Below, piece after piece: positions 19,701-29,903 of a DNA stretch of 64,000 nucleotides; the first letter of the stretch is position 1; every line of letters begins with the position of its first letter. A program made the translations under genes and the position numbers. Source of the stretch: Persicaria tinctoria (lineage: Eukaryota > Streptophyta > Magnoliopsida > Caryophyllales > Polygonaceae); NCBI GenBank assembly GCA_037127255.1, contig JBANSL010000018.1, forward strand, positions 9,955,175 to 10,019,174. The letters run 5' to 3'. The notes under the pieces are model-generated. The model was not told the DNA's origin. It saw only the letters and a list, made by a program, of their open reading frames with translations, and did no database searches.

Positions 19701-22700
19701 CATTGCCCATGTTGAACCTTTGCAAGACACGTTTGATATACTCTGACTGAGACAACTGCAATGTCCCTTTCTGCCTATCTCTTGTAATTTGCATTCCAAG
19801 AATCTTCTTTGCTGGACCCAAGTCCTTCATGTCAAACTCTTTTGATAACTGGTTCTTCAACATTCTGATATCATTCATATCAGAACCTGCTACCAACATA
19901 TCATCAACATATAAGAGTAAAATGATATAGCTGGAATGATATCTTTTGAAGTAACAACAGTGGTCGGCATTACACTTCTGGAAACCTTCCTTGTGCATGA
20001 AACCATCAAACTTTTTATACCACTGTCTCGGAGCTTGTTTAAGGCCATACAAGCTCTTCTTGAGTCTGCACACCATCTTCTCTTTTCCCTTTTCTGAGAA
20101 ACCTTCTGGTTGATGCATGTATATCTCCTCATCTAAGTCTCCGTGAAGAAATGCAGTCTTCACATCTAATTGTTCAAGATGGAGATCTTCAGCGGCAACA
20201 ATACTCAACATTGATCTAATAGTAGTGTGCTTCACAACGGGGGCAAAAATATCTGTGTAGTCAACACCTTCTTTTTGCTGAAAGCCTTTGACTACTAGTC
20301 GAGCTTTGTACCTTTTAGAGCCATCATGCTCATCTTTCACCCGGTACAACCATCTGTTGTGAAGTGCCTTCTTCCCTATGGGCAACTCAGCAAGTTCCCA
20401 CGTCTGGTTAGAAATCAAAGACTGCATCTCATCTTTCATTGCAAGCTCCCACTGGCTTGCTTTACTGCTCTGACAAGCTTCATCATAGCATTCGGGCTCC
20501 CCTCCATCAGTCAACAATAAATAATTCATATATCTCCTGTTAGGCACATGTGGCCGAGAAGACCTTCTCAATACAGGAGTTGGAGTAGAAGGTAGTGTCG
20601 TGTTAGACTCTTGTGCACTACTTTCTCCAACGTGCTCCTCTGACTGAGGATTTATTGCGACCGGTTCTGTCATAGAACAATCTGGAAGATAATCTGCATC
20701 TGCAAATACTGGGCCATTCTGCTTTGAATTAATGGCGTCACTTTTTGTCAAGTCCTTATACATGACTGACTCATTGAAAATCACATCTCTGCTACGGATC
20801 ACCTTCTTCTTTTCATCATCCCAAATGCGATAGCCAAACTCATCCTCGCCATAGCCGATGAAAGTGCATTTCTTAGATTTCGGATCAAGCTTATTCCTGC
20901 CATGATCACTAATATGCACATATGCTACGCAACCAAAAACTTTCAAGTGCGAAAGTTTTATCTCTTTACCGCTCCATACCTCTTCTGGTATTTGGTAATC
21001 TAATGGAACCGAGGGACCTCGATTGATCAAGTAACATGCCGTATTGACTGCTTCTGCCCAAAACTGCTTCGGTAGACCTGACTGTATACGAATGCTTCTG
21101 GCTCTTTCTGTCAATGTTCGGTTCATACGCTCAGCTACACCGTTTTGCTGAGGTGTACCTGGAACCGTTCTCTCCATTCGGATCCCATGATCATAACAAA
21201 AGCTTTTGAATATGGTGTCTACATACTCACCACCATTGTCGGTTCTAAGCCTTTTAACTTTCACACCTGTCTCATTTTCAACCATAGCTTTCCATCTTTT
21301 GAAAGCCTCAAAAACTTCAGACTTATGTTTCAGAAAGTACACCCATATTTTCCGAGAGTAATCATCGATGAAAGTCACAAAATAGTGCTTTCCGCCAATG
21401 GATGCTGTAGTGGTTGGCTCCCAAACATCGGAGTGGACAAGCTCTAGCCGATTCTTCTTTGGAGATCTGCCATTTGTTTGAAAGCTTACCCTCTTCTGCT
21501 TTCCAAGTATGCAATCTTCACACATGCCCATTTCAACTGAGCGTAAACCTGGAAGCTTTCCCTTTGAATGCATGAGTTTCATCCCTTTCTCACTCATGTG
21601 GCCGAGTCTCTGGTGCCACATTTTGGAATCTTCGTTGCCTGATGCAACTGCGATTGAGCAACGTGCCCCTGCTGTCATGTAAAGAGTACCGCTCTTCTTT
21701 CCATGAACTATTGTCATTGCACCCTTTGAAATCTTCCATTTATCACCATTGAAGATTGTATCGTAGCCTTCATCTGCCAACTGCCCTACTGATATCAAGT
21801 TCTTTCTTAGATCAGGAATGTGTCGAACGTCTTTTAGCTCCCAGACAAAGCCATTCAACTTAATCTTCACTTGACCTTTACCGATAATTGCACAAGGTTG
21901 ATCATCACCAAGATATACATTTCCAAAGTTCCCCGGGACATAGTTATCAAAGAGCTCTTTCTTTGAGGTAGCATGAAATGATGCTCCAGAATCTAACACC
22001 CAAGATTCGTCCTTTCTCTCCAAGGAACATATCAATGCATCATCTCCTCTAGAATTAAAGCTAACATTTGCCTCCACCTTCGTCTCTTGTTTCTGTGGAG
22101 CGCTCTTGCATTGGTTTTTATAGTGTCCGATATTCCCACAATTCCAACACTCGATGGTCTTCGAGCTAGAGGAACTATTGGGATTCCTTGACCTCGACCT
22201 CTTGTCTTTTGGTCTGCCTTGATTGTTCGATCTTCCATGTCCATTTCCTCTGGTTGAATTTCTCCCTCTTGACTCTGTACGTAAAACTGAAGAGGTTGAT
22301 GATTCACCCGACCATCTCCGTCGGATCTCTTCACTGAGCACCAGATCACGAACATCATCAAACTTTAACTTATTGCTTCCCGTTGAGCTACTCACAGCCG
22401 TGACGGTAGCATTCCAACTATCTGGAAGAGAAGACAATAGTATCAAGGCTCGTACTTCCTCATCAAATTCAATCCCAACTGAACTCAACTGGGTTGTGAC
22501 TGTGTTGAGTTCATTGAGATGTTGAGCTACCGATGCGCCTTCTGTCATCCGCAAATTGAATAATCGCCTCATCAAATGAACTTTGTTAGAGGCAGATGGC
22601 TTCTCGTACATATTAGAAAGGGCTGACATAAGACCTGCCGTGGTAGTTTCCTTTGCTATGTTGAAGGCAACATTGCGTGATAACGTAAGTCGGATAACTC

Positions 22701-25166
22701 CAAGGGCTTGTCTATCCAGGAGATTCCAATCTTCATCCTTCATGCCCTCTGGCTTCTTTTCTGACAGAGGTTGATAAAGTTTTTTCTGGTACAAATAATC
22801 TTCGATTTGCATCTTCCAAAATCCGAAATCTGCACCATCGAACTTGTCTAGTTTCACCTTTCTATCTTCTGCGGCCATTGCTCCCACTCAAATCTGACTT
22901 TATGTGGATTGTTTATAATCTGGCTCTGATACCAATTGTTGGGAAAAAATACGCTCAACTTTCCCGAAAATCAGAATAATGAGAATGACAATGATAGAAA
23001 ACACACACACGAGATGTTTCTAATCTGCCGCAAAACTTTAATAGAATGATAACGTAATTACAACTAAATTACTTAACACCCACACCCAAATCTACACTCT
23101 GGAATTTTACGCAGAAAATTCCCCTGAAAGCTTCTCTCTGTTTAATGCTTTAAACTAAGCTTTTCTCTCTCTGTGTTTTTGGATTGAATTAATTTACAAA
23201 TGAAAACTTATTCATTTATATAGCCTTTCAATAGAGCAAATGATTGGTGCAAATTCCATCTTCAATATTTGCCTCCCGTTTCATTTCTCTATTATGCCTC
23301 CTACAAAATCTCATTCTCTTTCAATTATCAAAAATAGATTTCACTATTATTATAATTCCTAATATTAGAGAATTAACAATTCTCCAACAGTATCTTCTAT
23401 GGATACAATCCTTAACTTTGCATTTGCAGCCATTTTGTGATCTAAAATTTGTGATATGATAAATATTTCAGATATAGGGATGGAGAAAGGTTAACTGCAG
23501 AAGATGAGAAGGCTGTGTTGGATAAGCTTCTTGCTTATCACCCACATGCTGAAGATAAGATTGGCTGCGGACTTGATTCCTTCATGGTAATATTGACATT
23601 CAAACAATATTCTGGAATTAGTGCTTTGTTCTCATCCTGTTCTTTGAGCATGCATTGCTGGTAAAAGAATCTGCATTTTGATAACTCCCAGGAGGGGAAC
23701 AATATCAGTCTTCCCCTTTTCTTTTGTGATCTGCAACGCCTGTTGTATGCAGTTATGAATAACAGTTCACTTTTATCACATTTTTGGTGTGTTATGGAGC
23801 TACTTGCCATTGCCAGTACCTTTCCATTAGATGAGAAACTGTAGCAAATGCTGCATGTTACTGTTTGTTGAACAAGAATATTTTTTTAGGTGTTATTATT
23901 TTCACTAATGGATAACGGAAGTGTATTGCTTTAAAAAATTCATGGTTGTTGGTTTTGCCATGCCTGCACCTTGTCTCTTGGGCCTTGGTAGAGTTTGGTT
24001 GAGTTAGGAGCAAGATCAAGTATAAAAAGACACATAAACAAGGACTGTCCCTCAAGGCACCTTGCATATGCTGAAAAGATGATGCATGATCGTAAGGGCC
24101 CGTTTGGTATGAAACTAGGGTATAAAAGTAGAGAAATGAGAAGGGACAGGGTTAAGGAATTGAGATAGTATAATTTAGGTAAATAATAAGTTAATTGGAG
24201 AGAAGAATTCTCTCTTTTTTTTTGGTATGTGTATGTGTGTGAGTTTAGATGAGGAAGGGAAAGATTTGGTTACCCCATGACTGAAATAGTGATTGAAATG
24301 GAGGGAAAGCAAACAAATTTGGTATTGAAAGTGATTGAATAAGGGTGTAGTTGCAATTACAATTAATGAATCATGGATGTGGTTCTTTTCCTCCCCCTTT
24401 CCGTTTGCATTATTTAAAACCAAACAGGGGGTTCATGAATCATTATATACCCCTCCCTCTCCTTATTTGTACTAGAGTACCTTTTTAAGGCTACCCACTT
24501 GTAACTCTACATTCTTAACTCACAGCTCTATAACAATTATAATTCTAACAAAATAAAGTTAATCCCAATTCAATTTCCTACTTCTGTAGACTGTTATACC
24601 CTTTTCCTAACAGAGTATCTCACCCTTTTGGACCAATGATTTTTGGTGCGTATACTTCTTTCTTCCACAAAATGTAATGGTTTTTTTACTACCACGGCGA
24701 GTTGTAGAGTTGTGGTAGGATTATTCCTAATTCTGTAGTTTGCGGTCTTATCTTCCTGCTGACTATTAGTCGTATCATTATTTTCTAGGTTTACAGCTTC
24801 TCATTTATGTCATTATCCTGACTGCTTTATGATTTTGGGAGTTCATTCAACTTTGACATGTTAGAAGCTAAACAAATATATCTGCCATATACCATCTTTT
24901 ATTTTATTTTACAAAAATCCCGGTGCTTGATATCTGTACGACTGTACAATACATCACATAAGTTTTAGCTGATTTCACTTTCATTTATGATGAAGGTTGA
25001 CCGGCATCCGCGGTTCAGACACTCAAGATGCCTCTTTGTTGTCAGGACTGATGGTGGGTGGATCGACTTCTCCTATCAAAAGTGTATACGTGAGTACATT
25101 CGGTATAGGTATCCATCTCATGCAGAAAGATTCATTCGAGAACATTTTAAGCGTGGCAGCGGTTAG
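16752..25166 (+). CDS. DCL (defective chloroplasts and leaves) homologue, DUF3223 protein, organelle-targeted
   Basis: Three exons, 16752-17062, 23472-23586 and 24996-25166, join to 597 bases (198 residues) with GT-AG introns. The N terminus (MASAFPLRSFPLPIRLHRCR) is rich in Ser, Arg and hydrophobic residues and poor in acidic ones, as expected of a transit peptide. The conserved DUF3223 domain occupies the C-terminal half, with YRDGERLTAEDEKAVLDKLL, then HPHAEDKIGCGLDSF, then RCLFVVRTDGGWIDFSYQKC. DCL in tomato and Arabidopsis is needed for chloroplast development and plastid rRNA processing; that function is carried over by homology. Intron 1 is 6.4 kb because a copia element sits in it in the antisense direction; the splice sites remain intact. 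Confidence 0.92.
17063..18440 (+). other. DCL intron 1, part before the copia insertion
   Basis: This is AT-rich intron sequence with no supported gene. A short poly-A run with CACACACA (about 18007-18031) is the only simple repeat noted. No mobile element boundary was found here. Confidence 0.45.
18446..18898 (-). repeat. 3' LTR of the intronic copia element (453 bp)
   Basis: It starts TGTTGGGAAAAAATACGC and ends AATTCTCCAACA on the plus strand, with ends TGTTGG and CCAACA as perfect short inverted repeats. No mismatch to the other copy was seen. Confidence 0.96.
18949..22887 (-). CDS. Copia gag-pol polyprotein, intact (1312 codons)
   Basis: One uninterrupted frame carries all copia domains in order. 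Gag is at about residues 8-240 (KLDKFDGADFGFWKMQIEDY), with a CCHC zinc knuckle at 247-260 (CWNCGNIGHYKNQC). The aspartic protease motif DSGASFHAT begins at 299. The integrase HHCC module has H425, H430, C456 and C459, and the catalytic triad is D487, D550 and E586 with 35 residues between the last two. The reverse transcriptase YVDD is near residue 993. RNase H has VDADFGGEVDHRKSTTGY and STTEAEYVA near 1204. The only oddity noted is VWEPT where VWGPT is usual beside the first integrase Asp. The polyprotein would make particles, copy the RNA and integrate the DNA. Every key residue I can identify is present. Confidence 0.96.
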   Translation of the reverse strand: MGAMAAEDRKVKLDKFDGADFGFWKMQIEDYLYQKKLYQPLSEKKPEGMKDEDWNLLDRQALGVIRLTLSRNVAFNIAKETTTAGLMSALSNMYEKPSASNKVHLMRRLFNLRMTEGASVAQHLNELNTVTTQLSSVGIEFDEEVRALILLSSLPDSWNATVTAVSSSTGSNKLKFDDVRDLVLSEEIRRRWSGESSTSSVLRTESRGRNSTRGNGHGRSNNQGRPKDKRSRSRNPNSSSSSKTIECWNCGNIGHYKNQCKSAPQKQETKVEANVSFNSRGDDALICSLERKDESWVLDSGASFHATSKKELFDNYVPGNFGNVYLGDDQPCAIIGKGQVKIKLNGFVWELKDVRHIPDLRKNLISVGQLADEGYDTIFNGDKWKISKGAMTIVHGKKSGTLYMTAGARCSIAVASGNEDSKMWHQRLGHMSEKGMKLMHSKGKLPGLRSVEMGMCEDCILGKQKRVSFQTNGRSPKKNRLELVHSDVWEPTTTASIGGKHYFVTFIDDYSRKIWVYFLKHKSEVFEAFKRWKAMVENETGVKVKRLRTDNGGEYVDTIFKSFCYDHGIRMERTVPGTPQQNGVAERMNRTLTERARSIRIQSGLPKQFWAEAVNTACYLINRGPSVPLDYQIPEEVWSGKEIKLSHLKVFGCVAYVHISDHGRNKLDPKSKKCTFIGYGEDEFGYRIWDDEKKKVIRSRDVIFNESVMYKDLTKSDAINSKQNGPVFADADYLPDCSMTEPVAINPQSEEHVGESSAQESNTTLPSTPTPVLRRSSRPHVPNRRYMNYLLLTDGGEPECYDEACQSSKASQWELAMKDEMQSLISNQTWELAELPIGKKALHNRWLYRVKDEHDGSKRYKARLVVKGFQQKEGVDYTDIFAPVVKHTTIRSMLSIVAAEDLHLEQLDVKTAFLHGDLDEEIYMHQPEGFSEKGKEKMVCRLKKSLYGLKQAPRQWYKKFDGFMHKEGFQKCNADHCCYFKRYHSSYIILLLYVDDMLVAGSDMNDIRMLKNQLSKEFDMKDLGPAKKILGMQITRDRQKGTLQLSQSEYIKRVLQRFNMGNAKPVGTPLANHFRLSKDQSPKTEEERALMAKIPYASAIGSLMYAMVCTRPDIGQAVGAVSRFMSNPGKIHWEAVKWILRYLQGTTEKCLYFGDGELKVQGYVDADFGGEVDHRKSTTGYIFTVGNTAVSWMSQLQKIVALSTTEAEYVAVTEASKEMIWLQGLLTELGFVQENNILYSDSQSAIHLAKNSAFHSRTKHIGLRYHFIRSLLEDDVLKLEKIQGSKNPADMLTKTVTIDKLKLCSTLVGLQE
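22937..23389 (-). repeat. 5' LTR of the intronic copia element (453 bp)
   Basis: It is the same length and apparently the same sequence as the copy at 18446-18898. Read on the minus strand it should hold the element's promoter. Transcription from it would run antisense to DCL toward exon 1. Confidence 0.96.
23587..24995 (+). other. DCL intron 2
   Basis: This 1.4-kb intron has a GT donor at 23587 and an AG acceptor ending at 24995. It contains the possible MITE at 24098-24431. The rest is AT-rich with nothing recognised. Confidence 0.6.
24098..24431. repeat. Possible MITE in DCL intron 2 (Tourist-like ends)
   Basis: The left end GGGCCCGTTTGGTATGAAA and the complement of the right end (CCCCCTGTTTGGTTTTAAA) form an imperfect terminal inverted repeat. 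GTTTGG-type ends are common in plant PIF/Harbinger MITEs. The expected 3-bp duplication was not clear (TAA on the left, TTC on the right), so the boundaries are tentative. Confidence 0.4.
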
Positions 25167-26950
25167 TCTTTCCAGTATGAACACCCTTACCTAGCTTCAT
25201 CCTAGTAAAATTTTCACACCGACAAGAAAGTGAGATCTTTTAAACATTCATGGCATATATACCTTATATATATATTGCCTGCCTGCACATACCGATTGTC
25301 AAAGCAGTAGATAAATGCTTGACTAGGAGGCTGAGTGAATTCCGGTTGTCGGAACAAAGAAAATGATTGAAGTAAGAAGCTTGTTGACTTGTAATGTCTG
25401 CTTTTGTTAGGTTTTCAAACCTAATGTGTTAGGTTTGAAACTTGCAGTTCTGAAACCATTTCTCTACCCACAAGGTTGGACAAAGTCGATCTTTTGTTAG
25501 CCTATCTCCTCCTTGATTCCTTGACTTAACAGGTACTATTGTTTACTCCAATTAATGCATTCATTCTTTATTGGTTTTTGAAGCTTTTAATTAGGGGCAT
25601 GAACCAGACTGTCATTAAGCATGAAAGCCTCGACCTCGACCTTTGTAAAAATGTAAAATATATGTGAAAGAGTGTGAGAGCAAAGACATGGGTCTAGCAA
25701 ATGGCTTTTTATAGGTTAAATTGCAATATGATAAGGGCTCTTGGACCATCTCCATGTGATCTTTTAACCATGTTTTTAGGATCTCAAAACCCACATTTGA
25801 ACGTTGGTTTTGCACATTTCATCGCCTCCTAGGACGCGTGGACGAACCACCGCTAACCACCACTTTTGTAATCTTTGCCCACAAAGACAATACACACAAA
25901 TACACAATGGTAGTCAAAAAGGGTTAGCTGCACAGTAGTATTATTATTAGTTCGTGAGTACCACTAAGTGTTAGCTGTACTAGTATGATTAGTTCTTGAG
26001 CCTTTAGGTGTTTACACATTCAAATCCCCTCTAGTTTAATCAGCATAAGCTATGATTCAAGGGGCTTGTGGGGGTAAATGAGAAGGAAATGATTGGGTCG
26101 GGGCTGGACACTGAAATGTCCATAGAGATGCCGTTGAATAACAAGACACAAGAGTCCACCTCCGCCTATCACCCTACGCATTGTTTTTCCCATCAACCAT
26201 CTGTAAGAGAAAGAAACCAAGGCACGCCCCCCAGAAAAATCAAATTTGTACAGTAAAAGAAAAGTCAATAAAACAAGTGTCCACAGTTGTATTGTTTCCT
26301 ATTTGTATGAATTCCAACTCATATCATAGCACAACAACATTAACATTAACATACCATAGGTAAACTCCAATAGAAATAATTTTAGCAACCAAGGTTGCCC
26401 AATAAATTGATGAATTTTCAGTAGTAGCTAGTTGCTCATAACTCGGTTCGATCGATGTGCGGATGAACCAAGTTGATTCACTATTTCTAAGTTGTTCAGC
26501 ATGGAGATAGATATGCCCCAAAGTTGTTAAGAGGGTGGTTGAAACTTGAAAGTAATTGAGGGAGGGGGGGTGGGGGACAACAATTTGTCAACCCCTCGTG
26601 ATCATTCAGAAGCTGAAAAACTGCTCTTGGTTTTTCTTTTTATCAGTGGTACTGCTACTACAACTGGTAAAAGGTTTGGTCTAGCAAATAAAATCAAGAA
26701 ATACAAAATAAATGAGGGCTATGAATAAACGTTTTTTGGAGGGGTTCAAGCTTTGAGCTATAATTGCGGGAACAAGCCATTATGTTTTTTGAATCATGGT
26801 CCCTTGTCTTCTTTAGTAGAGTTAACATTAACTTGTTCACCCTAATTTACTGCTAGCATATATGTAGAAATTAATTACTACAGTACTATTATCTGGTTAC
26901 TCCAATAGAAAATGAGACGCTAGACTCATTTTGTATTGTACAAATACTCG
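25167..26950. other. Intergenic region after DCL
   Basis: It starts with the presumed 3' UTR of DCL. A small hairpin, AGGTTTTCAAACCTAATGTG followed by TTAGGTTTGAAACTT, lies near 25410-25443. No gene or element was supported in the remainder. Confidence 0.35.
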
Positions 26951-27208
26951 TATTCGAATTCCCTAACAGTGCATGAATACATTTTGTAACGGGAGGGTCA
27001 TATAACCATTCTGGAATGGCTCACCGAAAAGGACTTGTGGGTAGTACCCATAGGTCCCCGGTTTGAACCCCGGAATGACCGCTCTTTATTTACCTATTCA
27101 CGAGAGGGTCATATATGGACGGTGAAGGAGGATAAGAACGGGGACATATATGACCTTCCCATTACAAAATGTCAAAATGTATTCACGCACTGATAGGGAA
27201 TTCGAATA
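26951..27208. mobile_element. Inverted-repeat MITE interrupted by a SINE
   Basis: The left arm (from TATTCGAATTCCCTAACAGT) and the right arm (ending ACTGATAGGGAATTCGAATA) are inverted copies over roughly 55 bases, including the ATACATTTTGTAACGGGAGG segment. After removing the 100-bp SINE and one 11-bp duplication, about 147 bp remain and fold into one hairpin. No clear target duplication of the MITE itself was found, so its superfamily is undecided. Confidence 0.75.
27004..27103 (+). mobile_element. Short tRNA-like SINE (100 bp), nested in a MITE
   Basis: The sequence starts AACCATTCTGGAATGGCTCA and contains a GGTTTGAACCC motif like a tRNA B box; GGCTCACCGAAAAGGACTTG may derive from an A box. 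It ends shortly after CGCTCTTTATTTACC. It is flanked by a perfect 11-bp duplication GAGGGTCATAT at 26993-27003 and 27104-27114. Related copies are at 29170 and 48737, with a fragment at 11266. There is no poly-A tail. Confidence 0.8.
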
Positions 27209-29163
27209 TGGATTTATAAGGGGACAAGTAAGGAGACAGAGGATTTGACTCTCATAGTCTCTGATTCAATGAAAGAGCGGTAATGATCAATCAAATTGGT
27301 GAGTAACACTATAACAAAAATTTGCAAATAAATTAGGTAAATTTTGAAAAACCAATTGATTTGCTTTCCTTTACAAGCTCCTTATATATGTCGGTCTTGT
27401 TCTAATAGAATACATTGGGCAAGAATTAAACTTTTGTCTATTTGTACTATCAAGATAAAAACACTTATAAAAAAAGAAATTTAACCGATTTAACTTCAAC
27501 TAGTTGTTAAATCACCGGACAAACATACCTTAAAATTTGAAATATTACAGCTGGTTGCAAAAAATCTTGTGGGACTGGTTCGTTTTCATGATCCTCTCCT
27601 GAGCCCCCACCACCATTATGTTATTTGTTATGTGTGTGGCTGTGTTCTATGAGAGTTTAGGATAATCCTGTTTCAAAAATGGAGTCAAATAAACGTATGT
27701 GAAGGTTGGAGGGTTCCGATCATTAAGGTTAACGGTCCCATCACCATCGTCGTGTATGAAAATGCGTCACAAGATCCATTGGCGAGTTCAAAACTCGCTG
27801 ATAAAGGATTCAAATTCCAAAGGGCTTGTGATCACATACTCACGAGATCATGGACTCATACTCATTACTGTTTGCAGCCCCATGACCCCTTTGGTTTGCT
27901 TTCTAATAATTCGATTTGTAGTTTTCGATGATCGGAAGCCCTAGCAGCAGTGGCTGAAACCTCCTGTGATTTTCGAAGAAACAGCTTATAGCTTATAATA
28001 AGTTGTCAGCTTATGCATTATAAGCGCATTTCATCGAACAGTTGGTAGTCGTGCAGGCAGCGTGATGTGTTTGCTCTGTTGTAAGTTGCAACTTGTAAAT
28101 GTGGCCACAGCAACTCCGCCTGATTAATCAATTGATCCCCAAATCAGTCAAACCTCGCATAATCATGTCTCCATTAACAGCACGTTTTCGATCCTAAACA
28201 GTACACAGAGCCAAGCGATTCAATTGATCGCGCTGCTTGTAACTGATTTGAGGACAAAAATGGGAAACTGAGAACTGCAAGACACGATCTTTATGTCATC
28301 CGGGTATGGAGATTTCCGCCTAAAGAGGAAGTACAACCTCCAATTCCCTCTCTCATGATGATGATTCAGAAATCTAGTTGAGCTGATGAGCTGTAACCCA
28401 TGAAATCGGGATTTGGATAGTTCCGGATTGAATTTCAAAAATCTGAAACCAAAATCCCCAAATTCGATTGCGCTAGAAATACTACAACTAGCAGCTGCAA
28501 CATAGCAAAGGCCCCCATCCTCTGTAGCTACAGTTTTTTGTTCACCACTTTTTCAGGCTTCGTCGCCCTCTTTTTGCACACCTTGGAGAAAGAGCCTTCC
28601 CTTCCCTTCCCTCCATTAGAGAGAGTAAAAAGGAGACAGTAACGTATCAGGATCAAAGCCCAGCCACTCACCTCTCAATTTCCTTTTTCTTTTTTTGAAA
28701 CAAATTTGTTAATGGAGTACAGGCAGCAAATGAAATTGTTTTTTTTGTAGGTTTGTGGCATGATGCAAGTAGTTTTTCTTTTAATCATTGCTTCATCTGT
28801 AAATCATTACAGTATTCATCTACTGTACAAGAGAAATACTCTCCACAGTGATTTTAATTATTTTTTTCACCTAATGATATGATTATTCTTTGTTCTAACT
28901 ACCATTAAACCCTACTGATAATTCCATGATGGCAGTCGTAAGCCTTAACTACTGGTACTTGTTTTTTCTTTTGCTTTTTTTTTTTAATAAGGGAAAGTAT
29001 ATATTTAGTCTAGTCTAAAAAAATATTAGTATAATTTTCGCACTATGGCGCGTTTTTTTTAAAAAATTTTGATAAAATAGTGATAATGTAACACATTATA
29101 GAGATAAAATAAAATAAAAACATTAAAAAAAAAGTTTGATAGATTTGATTTGTATGGGATCTT
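27209..29163. other. Gene-poor intergenic region
   Basis: No coding region is supported. Around 27970-28030 there is GCTTATA/TATAAGC-rich palindromic sequence that may be an old MITE. The GC-richer stretch 28220-28640, read on the minus strand, resembles a plant 5' leader (CT-rich), but no conserved protein follows it. From 28700 the sequence is very AT-rich. Confidence 0.35.
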
Positions 29164-29169
29164 CAAATT

Positions 29170-29258
29170 AACCATTCTGTAATGGCTTACTGGAAAGGAC
29201 TTGCGGATAATATTCAAAAGTTTTCAGTTCGAACCCGAATATGACCGCTCTTTATTTA
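29170..29258 (+). mobile_element. Short tRNA-like SINE, diverged copy
   Basis: It starts AACCATTCTGTAATGGCTTA and has a B-box-like AGTTCGAACCC. It ends CGCTCTTTATTTA, matching the other copies. The flanks carry CAAATT on both sides (29164-29169 and 29259-29264), a possible 6-bp target duplication. Confidence 0.7.
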
Positions 29259-29702
29259 CAAATTTAAGAGATCATAATATTATTATATAGACATGAATTT
29301 TGATCACTATTGTGGAAATAACTAAGTGAGAACCATAGTTTTTTAATAATATATTTTTAAGGTCCCATGCCTCCCATTGTTATGATTTAAAATAATTTTA
29401 TCTCCTTATTATTACTATTATACTTTGAATTAATCTCCTTCTTATTATTTTAAAGAATTGCTAAAATATAGATTAACCTTAATTAATAATGATGAATGAA
29501 TATAATTGTATTTAAAAGGGTTTTATTAAATTTTTGGGCCATAGCTATAGTTAAACTAATTGGATGAACACCTTGACATGAAGGTGGTTCAGACACATCA
29601 CCTAAAACTCCTGTATTTTAAGAGTTTTTATAGAATAGATATATATATATATTTGAAATTTTGAGTCAGATTAAAGGTTAGCGTTAGATATAAAATATCG
29701 TA

Positions 29703-29886
29703 CCAATCACAAGTTGGTGTAGTGGTTATGGGGCTACATCCCATGCCTCGAGGTTCGAAGTTCGAATCCCCGTGGAAACATGGAGACGCTTGTGAGTGGG
29801 AGGGTCAACCCCTTAATGGGCCTACAGTACCCGATCCAGATGTAGAGCGACTGAGTCGATCGAACTGCACTAAGATAAAAAAAAAA
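29703..29886 (+). mobile_element. tRNA-derived SINE with poly-A tail (184 bp)
   Basis: The 5' part resembles a tRNA gene, with an A box in TTGGTGTAGTGGTTATGGGG and a B box in GAAGTTCGAATCCCC. The 3' end is an A-rich tail (GATAAAAAAAAAA). A perfect 17-bp target duplication, AGATATAAAATATCGTA, lies at 29686-29702 and 29887-29903. The head, tail and duplication together are diagnostic of a RNA polymerase III SINE mobilised by a LINE. The clean duplication implies moderate youth. It is a different family from the 100-bp SINE. Confidence 0.92.
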
Positions 29887-29903
29887 AGATATAAAATATC
29901 GTA

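Larger units (their letters stand above)
18446..23389 (-). mobile_element. Complete copia (Tork/Tnt1-like) LTR retrotransposon in DCL intron 1
   Basis: Two 453-bp LTRs (18446-18898 and 22937-23389) flank an open gag-pol frame. The target duplication is a perfect 5-bp GTATC at 18441-18445 and 23390-23394. On the minus strand the primer site TGGTATCAGAGCCAG follows the 5' LTR (about 22920-22934), and a purine-rich AGTGGGAGAT precedes the 3' LTR at about 18899-18908. Reading both LTRs side by side I found no difference. The total is 4944 bp, normal for the lineage. Identical LTRs, an exact duplication and an open frame imply a recent insertion that could still be active. The Tork assignment rests on gag and pol resemblance to Tnt1/Tto1. 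Confidence 0.96.

Noticed and set aside
28220..28640. A minus-strand gene with a leader-like CT-rich start
   Set aside because: The only frame (72 codons) has no recognised domain and no convincing exon continues it.
29722..29774. A functional tRNA gene
   Set aside because: A and B boxes are present, but the acceptor stem does not close and the sequence runs into a SINE body with a poly-A tail and a 17-bp duplication.
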